Assembly (NCBI GenBank): GCA_023807065.1
Contig: JAJJLU010000003.1
Coordinates: 24,631-88,630 of the forward strand
DNA from: Isotricha intestinalis
Lineage: Eukaryota > Ciliophora > Litostomatea > Vestibuliferida > Isotrichidae
Length of the DNA: 64,000 nucleotides
Reading direction: 5' to 3'
In this document: positions 40,946-51,620 of the stretch, piece by piece
Numbering within the stretch: position 1 is the first letter of the stretch
Layout of the letters: each line of letters begins with the position of its first letter
The notes under the pieces: model-generated
What the model saw: the letters and a program-made list of their open reading frames with translations, nothing else
Told to the model about the DNA's origin: nothing
Database searches by the model: none
Program-made: the position numbers and the translations under genes

Positions 40946-41626
40946 TTTATTATTTATTATTTTAAGTTTTGTTATATATTTTTTATATATTTAGAATTTA
41001 TATTTTAAATGAAAATAAAATTGTTTTGTTGGAATGAATTTAAAAATTTGATGATAAAAAGATAGTAAAGAATCAAGCAAATTTTGTTAATAAATTTTTT
41101 TAAAAAATAAAGAATATTTCATTGATTATTAAAATAAAAGGATGAAGTTTAAATTAATGATAAAATTAAAGATATAAAATAATTAATAATAACTGATTTT
41201 CATGAATTACCGTTAACTTTTTTGAAAATAAATTAATTCCTTCCAAAAAATAAATGAGGGTTTTAGTTTTTAAATATATAATTTTACTATTTTTAAATAA
41301 ATATCAAGGATTATTTTCATGTTTATTTTCAAATATTTTACACATTTAAAATCGTATTTTTCATTAAAAGGTTTCTCAAATTTAAAACTAAAGATTTTTA
41401 AAATAAATTTGAGTTTCAAAAACATTAATTCAGAAAATTGATAAATCATAAAAAGGAATAATCATTCTATTTTTATTTATAATGGTTTTTTTTTCAGTAA
41501 AAACATGATAAAATCTTTTTTTCTAATTTAATTTCATATTCATATTTATTTAGAAAATTTAAATTGTATTTTATTCCAATAAAATTATTTTTTTAGAAAT
41601 AAAAGTTTAATAAATAAATTTAATCA
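40946..41626. other. Divergent intergenic region
   Basis: These 681 bases lie between divergent genes. They contain AAAAGGTTTCTCAAA at 41366-41380, repeated exactly at 54595-54609. Otherwise the stretch is AT-rich with no recognisable gene. Confidence 0.45.
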
Positions 41627-43132
41627 ATGAATAAAAAAAAAGAAAAATCAACATCCAATTTATCGATTAATTTTCAGGGAGAATCCAGAAATTTACAATA
41701 TACAATTACTTTAAGAGAAAACGAAATAAAAGATTTAAAAATAGAACTTCAAAATAAAAAGGCATATATAATAAATTTAGAAGGAGAAATAAAAAATTTA
41801 AGAAATGCATGTATAAACAGTTACAAACTAGATAAAGAATTAAAAGAATATAGAATAAAAACAGACAATTTACAAAAAGAATTAAATAAATTAAATAATG
41901 ATTTAATTACTCAACAAAAAAAATATGAAGAAGAAAAAAGAGCAACGGAAAAATTACATAAAGCTCAAATATTACAATTAAAATTGGCAAATGAATCTTA
42001 TGCTCAAAAAATTGAAATGGCAAATCAAATAATAATTGAAAAAGCAAATTTAATTCAAGAAGTTGAAAATTTAAAAAAAGAGAAAGAAGATATTATTTTT
42101 CATAATAAAGAAACTTTAAGACAAAAAGAAATTAATAATGAAATTAAATTTACAAATTTAAAAAAAAAGATGATGGATAATATAAATGAAACTCAATCTA
42201 AAGTTACACAATTAAATATTCAATATATGGATGTTTCTACAAAATTAACTTTACTTCAAAATCATCAATTATTAATTCAATTAGAGTATCAAATTCAACA
42301 AATTGATGAATTAACTGAAAAAAAAGAAAGTTTAGAAAAAAAAGTTTATGAATTAAATAATGAAATTGCTATTCATAAAGAAGTTGAATTATCTTTAGCT
42401 GAAAAAAATAAGAAATTACAATTAGAAGTTAAAAAAAACAAAAAAGAAGAAAATAATAATGAAAGTAAAACTTTTGAAAATAATTCTGCTATTAATAATA
42501 ATTATTCGAGTAATATTTCTCTTGGTTTTGATGAAAATAATAGTGTAAATACTAATTATAACAAATTAAAAGCTTTAGAAAAAAAAGTTTTAAATTTAGA
42601 AAAGCAATTATCTCAAAAAATAAAAGATTATAATTATTTAAAAGATAATTATGAATATATTCAAAATAAAATAAAAAATTATAAATCTAAATATTCAGGA
42701 TTATTTCATTTTTTTGAAGATTGTTTACAATCATTTTTTGATGATGAAGAAATTAAAAACAATAAAGAAATATTTATTAATATAGAAGCTTTAAAGAAAG
42801 GAGATTTTAATGCATTTAATAAAAATGAAAAATATTCGATTTTAATAATATTAATGAAATACTTATTACCATTAATAAATGGAAATGAAATTAAAGGAAA
42901 TATAAATTTGAGATCTAAAGTTAATTATAATTCAAATTTAATAAATCAAATTAATAATCAAAAGAGAGTTCTTAATTCAAGTAGAAGTTCTATTAATATT
43001 GGAAGAAAAAAATCAATTAATTCTCAAAATTCGATTGATAGCCTCCCTTCAATTAGACCTTTTAAATATTTTAATAATATTTCTTTAAACTTAAATCCAT
43101 CTAAAATGAAATATGAAAATGAAAATAAATGA
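41627..43132 (+). CDS. Long coiled-coil protein, possibly cilium or basal-body associated
   Basis: This 501-aa protein has heptad-rich coiled coil at about residues 22-280 and again at 315-350. A globular helical stretch with a conserved-looking FHFFEDCLQSFFDDEEI follows (about 362-378), then a Ser/Asn tail. In the coiled coil, the pattern LLQNHQLLIQLEYQIQQIDEL...IHKEVELSLAEKNKKLQ resembles the DUF4515 family (BBOF1/CFAP157 type), whose members sit at basal bodies and axonemes, where 'IHKEVE..LA' is typical. That match is from memory of the motif, so only moderate confidence. It would fit a ciliated cell. The stop is TGA. Confidence 0.75.
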   Translation: MNKKKEKSTSNLSINFQGESRNLQYTITLRENEIKDLKIELQNKKAYIINLEGEIKNLRNACINSYKLDKELKEYRIKTDNLQKELNKLNNDLITQQKKYEEEKRATEKLHKAQILQLKLANESYAQKIEMANQIIIEKANLIQEVENLKKEKEDIIFHNKETLRQKEINNEIKFTNLKKKMMDNINETQSKVTQLNIQYMDVSTKLTLLQNHQLLIQLEYQIQQIDELTEKKESLEKKVYELNNEIAIHKEVELSLAEKNKKLQLEVKKNKKEENNNESKTFENNSAINNNYSSNISLGFDENNSVNTNYNKLKALEKKVLNLEKQLSQKIKDYNYLKDNYEYIQNKIKNYKSKYSGLFHFFEDCLQSFFDDEEIKNNKEIFINIEALKKGDFNAFNKNEKYSILIILMKYLLPLINGNEIKGNINLRSKVNYNSNLINQINNQKRVLNSSRSSINIGRKKSINSQNSIDSLPSIRPFKYFNNISLNLNPSKMKYENENK

Positions 43133-43328
43133 AAAATTATATTTGTAAATATTTATATAGAAATATTTTTAAGAATATAATTTGTTAGGAATTTAAAAAA
43201 TTTATATTAAATAATAATTTAAATAATAATTTTTTCATATATCAAATGATTTATTTCTGTAAATAAAATAACACAAAAATTCCAAAAATAAAATGACAAA
43301 AATATTTTAAATAATTTATAAAAATAAA

Positions 43329-45131
43329 ATGATTAACCAATTTTTACAAAAATGTGATTTCATAGGAGTAACTCCTCGTCTTTTTTTCAAAGGAAGTTTT
43401 CGGTTTAAAACTCAAATAGGTGGATTTTTAAGTTTAATATTATCATTATTTTCATTTGTAATATCAGTGTATTTCATATATATTTTTTTTTCAAAAAAGA
43501 CATTTACATTATATGAAAATATAGTAACAAAAACAAGAGCACAAAAAATATATTCAAGACAAGATTTTTCAATAATATTATTAGATAAATATTTCCAAAA
43601 AATAGAAAATTCATCTCAAATTTATTCAATATATGCAGATATATGGACGGATAAAAGATATTATGAACAAGGAGAATATAAATCAAAAACTGTAATAGTT
43701 CCAGTTTCAATTGAAAAATGTAATGTTTCAAGTTATGAAAAATATTATTATTTATGGAAAGATGAAAAATTAATTAATGAGTCTACTTGTTTTTCACAAG
43801 AAGCAATTAATGAGAATATTAATTCAACTGGAGTTTATGGAGAAACTGGGTATACTGGAATTGTTTTTTGGTTAAGTTTATGTACAAACACTTCAACAAA
43901 AAATGATTGTTATCCTTTAGAAAAATCAAGAGAAATTTTAGATAATGTTTTTGTATATGTTAAAATATTAGATACTTATTTTAATCATGGTAATTTAGAT
44001 AATAATGCTATTGAGTATATTAGATCAGAATTAATTCAAGCTTCTTCTTCTAATTATAAAAGACAATGGTATCTTTTTCAAGAAGTTGAATATCTTTCTG
44101 ATGATGGTATTTTATTTATTAAACAAAATAAAAAAACTTTAACTACTTTATCTTCTTCTTATAATTCTGTTGATAATAGAGTTAATCCAACTATTGAAAA
44201 TGCTTTCTTTGCTTTAAGTTTAAATATGGATGGTACTAAAAAAATTATAAATAGAAAATATTATAAAGTTCAAAATTTATTTTCTGACATTAATGGTTTA
44301 TTTCAAATTGCTTATTTTTTCTGTTTTTCTGTTAATTTTATTTATTGTTACAATAGAATGAATCAAAATATTATAAATTATAATATTAATAATTATATTG
44401 AACATTCAAATGAAAATAATATTTTTACAAAAAAATATTCTATGAATAATACTAATTCTGTTTTATTAAATAATACTAATTTACATAGACAATCATCTTA
44501 TGCTCATTATAAAAATCATAAATTTAATATATCAAATTTTAGTCAAGCTAATATAAATAGAGTTAGAACTTTATTTAATAATAATTATACTTCTTCTTTA
44601 ACTCCTCTTAATAATAGAAGAAGAAATAATAATGAGCAAAATAAAAAAAATAATAATAAAGAATCTAAAGAAACTCCATTACTTTCTTCTGAAAAAAATA
44701 GAAAGAAAATATATGAAATGTTAGAAAATAAATTCCATAAAATTAAAATATATTTAAACTGTTTTCAATTAATGAATCCTCAAATTGTTTTTTGTCCTAT
44801 AACTTTAATTCATCATAAAAATAGAAAGTTAAGAAATTTTGCAATTGTAACTGAGATTATTTTAAATCAACTTGATATAAGTAATTTATTAAAAAAAATA
44901 AATTTTATTGATAAATTTAATATTTCTTTTTTTAGAGATGATAAAATAAGAGGAATTTTTTCTCAGTGTTTTAATCCTCAAACTAAAATCTTTTTTAAAA
45001 CTTTACTTCATGATAATACTTACAAATCTAAAACTGAGGAAGATGAGGAAACTAATCTTTTAAAAGAAATAATAAATTTTGAAATTATCGAAAAAATTTC
45101 TGCTCATCATGGTAATTCTTTTTTATATTAA
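43329..45131 (+). CDS. Transmembrane protein of a ciliate-type family
   Basis: In this 600-aa protein a short cytosolic start (FLQKCDFIGVTPRLFFKG) is followed by FRFKTQIGGFLSLILSLFSFVISVYFIYIFF (about 26-56). A basic Thr/Gln-x-IGG motif before a first TM is a pattern I associate with a large family of ciliate membrane proteins. A luminal or extracellular domain with paired cysteines follows (CNVSSYEK, CFSQEA, SLCTNTSTKNDCYP), then a second TM near 325-345 (LFQIAYFFCFSVNFIYCY) and a long Asn/Arg-rich cytosolic tail. The function is unknown. Confidence 0.75.
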   Translation: MINQFLQKCDFIGVTPRLFFKGSFRFKTQIGGFLSLILSLFSFVISVYFIYIFFSKKTFTLYENIVTKTRAQKIYSRQDFSIILLDKYFQKIENSSQIYSIYADIWTDKRYYEQGEYKSKTVIVPVSIEKCNVSSYEKYYYLWKDEKLINESTCFSQEAINENINSTGVYGETGYTGIVFWLSLCTNTSTKNDCYPLEKSREILDNVFVYVKILDTYFNHGNLDNNAIEYIRSELIQASSSNYKRQWYLFQEVEYLSDDGILFIKQNKKTLTTLSSSYNSVDNRVNPTIENAFFALSLNMDGTKKIINRKYYKVQNLFSDINGLFQIAYFFCFSVNFIYCYNRMNQNIINYNINNYIEHSNENNIFTKKYSMNNTNSVLLNNTNLHRQSSYAHYKNHKFNISNFSQANINRVRTLFNNNYTSSLTPLNNRRRNNNEQNKKNNNKESKETPLLSSEKNRKKIYEMLENKFHKIKIYLNCFQLMNPQIVFCPITLIHHKNRKLRNFAIVTEIILNQLDISNLLKKINFIDKFNISFFRDDKIRGIFSQCFNPQTKIFFKTLLHDNTYKSKTEEDEETNLLKEIINFEIIEKISAHHGNSFLY

Positions 45132-45297
45132 ATTTTATTATAATAATTGAAATGTATGTAAAACAATGATATATTATTATAAATATTAGGAAATTATTTA
45201 TATAATTGTTTTAAAAATCTATTTTTATATTAGATATTATAATATTATTATATTAAATATTATAATATTATTAATTTATTTTTTTTGGAAATTTATT

Positions 45298-46833
45298 TTA
45301 ATTTTCAGTAATTATTGTTTTATTAATCAAAGAATTTTCTGAACTTTTCATTTCTATTTCATGATTAGGAATTATTATTGAATCTAAATTTTCATTATTT
45401 GAATGTGAGTTTCCTTTTCTTTTTCTTAATTTACAAAATATAAAAATTAAACATCCAATTATAATTATTCCTGTTAAAATATAAAAATATTTTTTATCTA
45501 TATCAATTAATATTTGTTTATTATCTTTTTCGTTTTTTTCTCTTTTTGGAATTTTTTTATTATTATTGATTTTCTTTTCTTCTTCTTCTTCATCTTCTTC
45601 TCCTTCTTCTTCTTTTTCATTTTCTTCTTTTTCTTTTAAATTTAATTCTTTACTACAATTAGAATATGCAAATCCAATTTTTCCATTTTCTTTATCAAAA
45701 ATAATATTATAATTTTTCATCCAAGTTGTTCCTAAAACAAATTTATTAGAAGAATGATAAGTAAATCCTAAACAAATAGTATTATTTTGAGCCTCAGAAA
45801 TATTGAAATAATAATTTTTAGGAGTCCAAATGTAATTAAATTCATTATTAATTGTAAAAGAAATATTAGGAAAAATAAAATCAATACTATATATAATTTC
45901 CTCATTGTTTTCAAATGTAAAACATGGTCCATAATGTTTATCATACACATATTTTCCACAATAACTATTATTACAAATATTTAAAAATTGTTCTACAATA
46001 TTTCTTCCATAAATTTCAGGTATTAAAGTATAAGTGGAACCAGAATCAATAAATGCATTTTTTTTTATTAAAATTGTTTCATTCCCAATAATAATATCAT
46101 TAATAAGAATATTAAATCTTTCTTCATTTTTATCAAAATCAACATAACTAATATTATAATAATGTAATTCATTATTAATGTCTTCAATAGAAAAATAACC
46201 ACCTTCATCAGCTAAACACAATGAAAAATAATTATTTTTAATAATTCCATTTTTTTGTAAAATAGAAGTAAAACTAAAAATAGAATTATCTAAACCCATA
46301 ATACCATCAGCAATTTGAGTTTTAAACAATTCAGTTTCACTAGTAGTACATCCAATAGGAATAGATATATTATTAAATTTACTAATATTTAAATTATAAT
46401 AATCAAAATTAATAATTTGCTCAATGAAATAACCTTCAATAACACTTCCTTCACTATAAGAAACATAAAAAGAACAATATTTTCCATAACAATCATCATT
46501 AACTAATTTACATCTTGAATTTTCACATAATAATATTTCTTCCTTAGAAACTGGGAAAGGATCATTTAAATGATTTTTTCCACATTTTTCACATAAGGTA
46601 CATGGTGATGTTGTTAGAGAACTTGCTGTGTCTAATATATATGTTTGAGGATTTTGTTCTTTTCCTATTAATAAATTCACATAATAATAAAATAAGTTAA
46701 GAGAATTTCCATATATTTGGGATGTTGATTTTAAATTTCGATAATTTTGGGCTTGAGAGTACTTTTTTATTTTAAATGTTGATGATAATATTTTTTCTAT
46801 TATAAAAAATATCATCATTATTTGAATTTTCAT
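45298..46833 (-). CDS. Membrane-anchored pepsin-family aspartic protease, plasmepsin V-like
   Basis: This 511-aa protein has an N-terminal signal segment (1-17). The first catalytic motif region is YILDTASSLTTSPCTLCEKCGKN (about 65-87), the second is AFIDSGSTYTLIPE (about 259-272), and the flap region is SYSEGSVIEGYFIEQ. Multiple cysteines, the C..C..C insert after the first Asp and a TM helix near 449-470 with a basic cytosolic tail match plasmepsin V/BACE-type membrane proteases of the secretory pathway. An acidic linker (EKEEEGEEDEEEEE) precedes the TM. Oddly, the first motif is DTAS in place of DTGS. Both catalytic Asp residues are present, so activity may persist. Confidence 0.9.
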   Translation of the reverse strand: MKIQIMMIFFIIEKILSSTFKIKKYSQAQNYRNLKSTSQIYGNSLNLFYYYVNLLIGKEQNPQTYILDTASSLTTSPCTLCEKCGKNHLNDPFPVSKEEILLCENSRCKLVNDDCYGKYCSFYVSYSEGSVIEGYFIEQIINFDYYNLNISKFNNISIPIGCTTSETELFKTQIADGIMGLDNSIFSFTSILQKNGIIKNNYFSLCLADEGGYFSIEDINNELHYYNISYVDFDKNEERFNILINDIIIGNETILIKKNAFIDSGSTYTLIPEIYGRNIVEQFLNICNNSYCGKYVYDKHYGPCFTFENNEEIIYSIDFIFPNISFTINNEFNYIWTPKNYYFNISEAQNNTICLGFTYHSSNKFVLGTTWMKNYNIIFDKENGKIGFAYSNCSKELNLKEKEENEKEEEGEEDEEEEEKKINNNKKIPKREKNEKDNKQILIDIDKKYFYILTGIIIIGCLIFIFCKLRKRKGNSHSNNENLDSIIIPNHEIEMKSSENSLINKTIITEN

Positions 46834-46938
46834 TTTTTTTTTTCTTTCTTAAATTGAATTGTTATATGTTTTATTTTTTATTATTTAAATATTAAATAAA
46901 ATTTACAAATTTAAATATACCTCTAAAAATTATTTAAC

Positions 46939-47574
46939 ATGAGAACAACACCTTTAATTCTTTTAATGTTATTAGCAAATTTTTTACAAAAGAAAAAGTC
47001 AAAATCATTAATTATAAAAACAGAAATAAAAAGAGCATTCAAAAAAAAATTAGACCCAAATATAGATATGGAATATCAAATAAAAGAATTAAAATTATCA
47101 AAAACTATATCAAATTGGGTTTTAAAAAATTTAAAAGAGAAAAAAAAAACTCCATTAATATATGAAAAATATGATACTCAATATAATAAAAAAAAAGGTG
47201 GATATGTAAAAGGAGAATTTGCAATATTACAAAACATGAAATCAAAAGAAGATAAAGATTTAACTTTAATTCCTGAATTTACATATGGAAGTGGAACAGT
47301 AAAATTAAAACCTTATAAAAAATATATCAGTGTAGAAAAATGTAAAATTTATTTTTATTTTTTTAATTATTGCTGGAAAGAAAAACAAATTGGTGAATTA
47401 AAAGAAAATATTACTCTTATTAGTATCAATTCTTTTAAAGAAAATATGTTTCAAAAAATTATAGAAGATGAAAAAATTGAAAAGGAAGAAAAGAGAAATA
47501 AATATAAAAAAAAGAAAAAAAATAAAAAAAATAAAAAAAATAAAAAAAATAAAGAAAAACCTATTGATTTATAA
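46939..47574 (+). CDS. Lys-rich hypothetical protein with hydrophobic N-terminus
   Basis: This 211-aa protein has residues 4-16 (TPLILLMLLANFL) that form a short signal-peptide-like or anchor segment. The middle holds ordered sequence (YVKGEFAILQNM, YGSGTVKLKPYKKYISVEKCKIYFYFFNYCW). The tail (about 185-207) is a KKKKNKKNKKNK run made by repetition of a 12-base A-rich unit. I do not recognise a family. The gene is divergent from the aspartic protease, whose ATG lies 106 bases away, so the two may share a promoter region. Confidence 0.65.
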   Translation: MRTTPLILLMLLANFLQKKKSKSLIIKTEIKRAFKKKLDPNIDMEYQIKELKLSKTISNWVLKNLKEKKKTPLIYEKYDTQYNKKKGGYVKGEFAILQNMKSKEDKDLTLIPEFTYGSGTVKLKPYKKYISVEKCKIYFYFFNYCWKEKQIGELKENITLISINSFKENMFQKIIEDEKIEKEEKRNKYKKKKKNKKNKKNKKNKEKPIDL

Positions 47575-47820
47575 AATAAATTTTTATTGATTTTTAAAAA
47601 ATATTTAGTTTAAAATAAATCATATAGAAAATTGCTAAATTAAATTATATTTTTGTTTTAGAAAGAATGTTTTTTATATTTTATAAAACTTCATCTTTTA
47701 AATCAAAAGATTAGGTTTATAAAAATTCAATTTTTTAAATTTGAAAAAAAAAGTGAAAAACCTTAAAATAAAAATAAAAACAAAAACAAATAAATAAGAA
47801 TAAAAATATTTAAAAAAAAT

Positions 47821-48444
47821 ATGTCAAATGGAAATAATAAAAATAATAATGAAAAAGAGAATAAAAAAAAAATATATAAGTTATTGCTTTTAGGAGATCA
47901 AGCAGTGGGAAAGACATCAATAATATTAAGATACACAAAAGATAAAATGCCAAAAAATCACTTAACAACAATAGGATTAGATTATGCAACAAAAACAGAA
48001 ACATTAAAAAATGGAACAAATGTAACTTTACAAATATGGGATACAGCAGGACAAGAAAGATTTAATGCAATTACAAAGAAATTATATAAATCATCTCATG
48101 GATTAATATTAGTTTATGATATTACTAGAATGGAAAGTTTTAATAATATAAATAAATGGTTACAAACTATTAAAGAAGAAAATGATGAAAATGTTAAATT
48201 AATATTAGTTGGAAATAAAAGTGATTTAGAAAATGAAAGAGAAGTTCATATTACTGAAGGACAAGAATTAGCTGATAATTTTAGTGTTTCTTTTTTTGAA
48301 ATTTCTGCTAAGGATAATATTGGTGTTAAGGAAATTTTTCTTAATATTGCTGAAAAATTATGCTTTGATAATAATATTGAAAACGAATGGGTTCAAATTC
48401 AGAAAGATAATTCTTCTCAAAGTGGAAAAGATAAATGTTGTTAA
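47821..48444 (+). CDS. Rab-family small GTPase
   Basis: This 207-aa protein carries all five G motifs: GDQAVGKTS (P-loop, about 26-34), switch I HLTTIGLDYATKT with the conserved Thr, WDTAGQERF (switch II, about 73-81), GNKSDL (about 130-135) and EISAKD (about 160). It ends in DKCC, a double-Cys geranylgeranylation signal. The RabF-like elements (IWDTAGQERF, KLYKSSHGLILVYDIT) place it among secretory Rabs of the Rab1/8 type, with a divergent effector loop (IGLDYATKT where IGIDFKIKT is usual). It acts on vesicle membranes. The N-terminus has an Asn/Lys-rich extension of about 20 residues. Confidence 0.95.
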   Translation: MSNGNNKNNNEKENKKKIYKLLLLGDQAVGKTSIILRYTKDKMPKNHLTTIGLDYATKTETLKNGTNVTLQIWDTAGQERFNAITKKLYKSSHGLILVYDITRMESFNNINKWLQTIKEENDENVKLILVGNKSDLENEREVHITEGQELADNFSVSFFEISAKDNIGVKEIFLNIAEKLCFDNNIENEWVQIQKDNSSQSGKDKCC

Positions 48445-48672
48445 AAAATTTATTTTAGAAAATTACAGTTTTTTTTCATCATTTGATTTTTTTTCTTTTT
48501 TTCAATCTTTTTGTTGTTATTTTTTTAGATGATTTTGATTTTTAGTTATATTGCTTTTTTTTTAAAGTATTTTTAGAATTCTAAAATTTCTATTTTTTTT
48601 TTTTAATTATTTTAATTATTGATTGACTATATTTATTTATATTATATATAAAAAAATTGCATTATGATTCAT

Positions 48673-50793
48673 TTATATTTTTTCTCTATAACTCTCAGTA
48701 TAATCAATATTAAACTTTCTTTCTGAAAGTAAAGTTGAAGGAATAGAAATTCCAGATTCAATTCTTTTTGAAAAAGAATTTATTTTGTCATTTATTGATA
48801 TATCATTATTATTTTCATTATTTTTTAATAAATTAAAATAATTTTTTCTTTCTTTTTTTAATATTTTCGAAACAACTTTATGCTCTGCAAAAATAATGTT
48901 TTTAACAACCAAATCAGAATAATTATGATTTCTACTTTTATTTTTATTAGGTTGATTAATATTTAATGAATAATTTTGAGTAGTCAAATTTTTACCTAAA
49001 CTATTATTATATTCATTAATAATAATTTTAGGAGGATTTCGAGTATTAAATTTAATTAAAGAAGTATTTAAACTTTCATTATTTTTCATTGAAATAATCA
49101 TATTATCTTCATTTTTTTTAGTATTTGAATTCGACATAAAAAAAGAAAAATTTTGTTTTTTTGGTTTTAAAGAAGAATTTAAAGAAAGATTTTTATTTTT
49201 TAAATATGGAATAGTTGATTTATAATTAAATATTCTTTTTTTTTCATGAGAAGGATAAAATGAATTTCTATGTTCGATTTTATCAAAATCCATTAAAACT
49301 CTTTTTCTTCTAAATCGAGAAGTTTTTAAAGGAAAATTTTTTTTATAATCAAACCAATCTTCAAAATTTATCTCTTTTCCTGTTTTTGTTATAAAATGAT
49401 TTTCATCTTCTTTTTCACCCAAGAAAGAATTTTTTAAAGTAAATTCAAGAGTTTTTAATCTTTTAACAATAATTTTTTTTTTCTTATCTTCTAATTTTTT
49501 AAAAGCAGAATAAATTTCATTAAAATTTTTCGCAATAGATAAAAATATATTAATATCAATAGCGAAAAAATCACAAATTTTAGATTCACAAATAGCATTA
49601 CAAAAATATTTATCTTCTATTAATAAATCTCCTAAACCTAAAATTTGACCTTTTTTTCCAAAACAAATTGAAATTTCATTTGTTTTTTGTTTATGATATT
49701 TATTTTTATTATTTTTATGATTCGGTAATAAACTTGATAAAATTTCTTCTAATTTTTCTAAATTTAAATTTGATGTTATCCTAATTTCTCCATCATGAAT
49801 AAAATATATTTCATCTCTATGAAAATTTTCTTTAAATATATAATCACCTTTATTAATTCTTCTATAAATAAAATAATTCCAATAACTTTGAGTGAAGAAA
49901 TTTAAAGAAATTTGATTGAATAAATTAGTACTAAAAACGAAATTAATATTATCTCTTTTAATTTGTTCTTGAATTTTTTTCATAGAATTATTATAAGCTT
50001 TAGAAGATAAAATTCCAAAAAAAGAATTTTCATTAACAAATATAGAAGCAGTTCTTTTTTGTTTAGAATCAATTAAAGCAATTTCACCAAATGAATTTCC
50101 TTTGTTTAATTCAGTAACTTTAAAATAACACATTAATTTAACTTCAGAATAATATTTTGAATTTTCATCAATATATTTTTCACCACTTATAAAAGAAATA
50201 TAATCATTTAAAGAAGGTAATTTTTTAATTACATAATTTTTATCATTAACTTTAATTTCATCTAAATCTAATGAATAAGGTCCTTTTCTATTTAATTTCA
50301 TTGTTCCTTCAAATAAGAAAGGTTCATTATTATATAAAAATTTTAAATGTTCTTTAAATTTTTCAATAGGTAAATTTATTGAAATTACTTTTGTTACTAA
50401 AACAGAAACTGAACCTTGTAAAATAATATAAAAATAATCTCCAGAATCTCCTATTCTCATTAACATACTATTTTTTTCAAAATATTTTGGTTGAAGATTT
50501 GAACTTATTTTTGATAAAAAATGGTCTATTACTGTGTAATTATCTGAAAAATTTATTATATTCATAAATTTAGTTAAAGATCTTAAGTATGTATTTAATA
50601 TATATATTTCTGGTTCTTTTTTATATTGATATGTTAATATTTCTTTTAAAATTGAATTAAATTCATCTGATTGTAAAATTCTATTTTGTTTAAATTTATC
50701 TTTATCTTCTTTAAGATTATTTGCAAATTTTAATAAATATTCATCTGTGTATTTTCTTATTTTTGCTGAGGAAAATTTTTTCAATAATTTCAT
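48673..50793 (-). CDS. Protein with two cyclic-nucleotide-binding domains
   Basis: This 706-aa protein has a first CNB domain at about residues 85-285. It starts YFEKNSMLMRIGDSGDYFYIILQGSVSVLV and contains the phosphate-binding cassette GNSFGEIALIDSKQKRTASIF (about 231-251), with the Glu and Arg that contact cAMP or cGMP. A second domain begins at INKGDYIFKENFHRDEIYFIHDGEIRI (about 312-340), but its cassette (LGLGDLLIEDKYFCNAICES) is degenerate and probably does not bind ligand. The C-terminal 270 residues are disordered and basic. No kinase, channel or GEF domain is present, so it is not a PKA regulatory subunit of standard form. Confidence 0.87.
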   Translation of the reverse strand: MKLLKKFSSAKIRKYTDEYLLKFANNLKEDKDKFKQNRILQSDEFNSILKEILTYQYKKEPEIYILNTYLRSLTKFMNIINFSDNYTVIDHFLSKISSNLQPKYFEKNSMLMRIGDSGDYFYIILQGSVSVLVTKVISINLPIEKFKEHLKFLYNNEPFLFEGTMKLNRKGPYSLDLDEIKVNDKNYVIKKLPSLNDYISFISGEKYIDENSKYYSEVKLMCYFKVTELNKGNSFGEIALIDSKQKRTASIFVNENSFFGILSSKAYNNSMKKIQEQIKRDNINFVFSTNLFNQISLNFFTQSYWNYFIYRRINKGDYIFKENFHRDEIYFIHDGEIRITSNLNLEKLEEILSSLLPNHKNNKNKYHKQKTNEISICFGKKGQILGLGDLLIEDKYFCNAICESKICDFFAIDINIFLSIAKNFNEIYSAFKKLEDKKKKIIVKRLKTLEFTLKNSFLGEKEDENHFITKTGKEINFEDWFDYKKNFPLKTSRFRRKRVLMDFDKIEHRNSFYPSHEKKRIFNYKSTIPYLKNKNLSLNSSLKPKKQNFSFFMSNSNTKKNEDNMIISMKNNESLNTSLIKFNTRNPPKIIINEYNNSLGKNLTTQNYSLNINQPNKNKSRNHNYSDLVVKNIIFAEHKVVSKILKKERKNYFNLLKNNENNNDISINDKINSFSKRIESGISIPSTLLSERKFNIDYTESYREKI

Positions 50794-50963
50794 TTTTTTT
50801 ATAACATAAACAATATATAATTATTATTTATGTTAAATAATAACTCAAGAAAAAAAGAATATTTTTTTTCAAAAAAAAATTATTTTCAAAAATTTTTTTC
50901 TACTTTTTTTTTAAAACAATTAAAAAACAAAAAAAAGTTTTTAATGAATATATAAAAAAATAA

Positions 50964-51620
50964 TTAAAAATCATAATAATCATCATCTTCTTCTTCTTTT
51001 TTTTCTTCTTCTTTTTTTTCTTCTTCTTTTTTATCTTCTTCTTTTTCTTCTTCTTTTTTCTTTACTTCATATCCAATTAAATATTCATTTAATATATCAT
51101 CATCATCTTGTTCTTCTTCTTTAATTATTTCATTATTCTTTTCATTATCTTCATATTCTTCTTCTTCTTCAATATTATTTCCAAGCATAGTATTATTTAA
51201 ATAATTATTTTTTTTTTCATCATAATTTGAATACTGATGAAGAGTATCTATTGTTTCATTTAAATTTTGTTTTTTTTTTTTAACTACTTTTTTCTTTTTT
51301 TTATGTATTTCTTTTATTTGTTCTTCTTGAATTGTATCATTGTAAAATTGACTTAATTTACATTCTTCACAAGTTTGAAAATGTTTAATTATTTCTTCTG
51401 AATGAGGAATAAATTTCTCATTTGTTTTTTTACATATTATTATACTTTGAATTTTATTTTTTGGTTGAACTTTATTTTCTTTTTTTTTTTTGGAGTTAAA
51501 TTGAAAGGAATTATTGTCTGATAACATTGAATTATCTCCTGAAGTGTTTGATGTACCTAATGAAGAATTTATATTTGATACAGATGATTCTATTCCACCA
51601 TACATTGAATTTTCATTCAT
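50964..51620 (-). CDS. Hypothetical acidic-tailed protein
   Basis: In this 218-aa protein residues 1-45 are Ser/Asn-rich. The central part has ICKKTNEKFIPHSEEIIKHFQTCEECKL (about 62-89), whose C-x(n)-H-x(n)-C-x2-C spacing could form a small zinc knuckle. A basic run KKKKKVVKKKKQ follows. The last 60 residues are almost pure Glu/Lys/Asp with repeated EEKKEEE units, made by a CTT-rich microsatellite at about 50985-51060. It is possibly nuclear. The family is unknown. Confidence 0.6.
   Translation of the reverse strand: MNENSMYGGIESSVSNINSSLGTSNTSGDNSMLSDNNSFQFNSKKKKENKVQPKNKIQSIIICKKTNEKFIPHSEEIIKHFQTCEECKLSQFYNDTIQEEQIKEIHKKKKKVVKKKKQNLNETIDTLHQYSNYDEKKNNYLNNTMLGNNIEEEEEYEDNEKNNEIIKEEEQDDDDILNEYLIGYEVKKKEEEKEEDKKEEEKKEEEKKEEEDDDYYDF
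50985..51060. repeat. CTT/TTC microsatellite coding for Glu/Lys repeats
   Basis: Interrupted cttcttctttttt units, translated on the minus strand as (K)EEKKEEE repeats in the acidic tail of the 218-aa protein. Confidence 0.7.
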
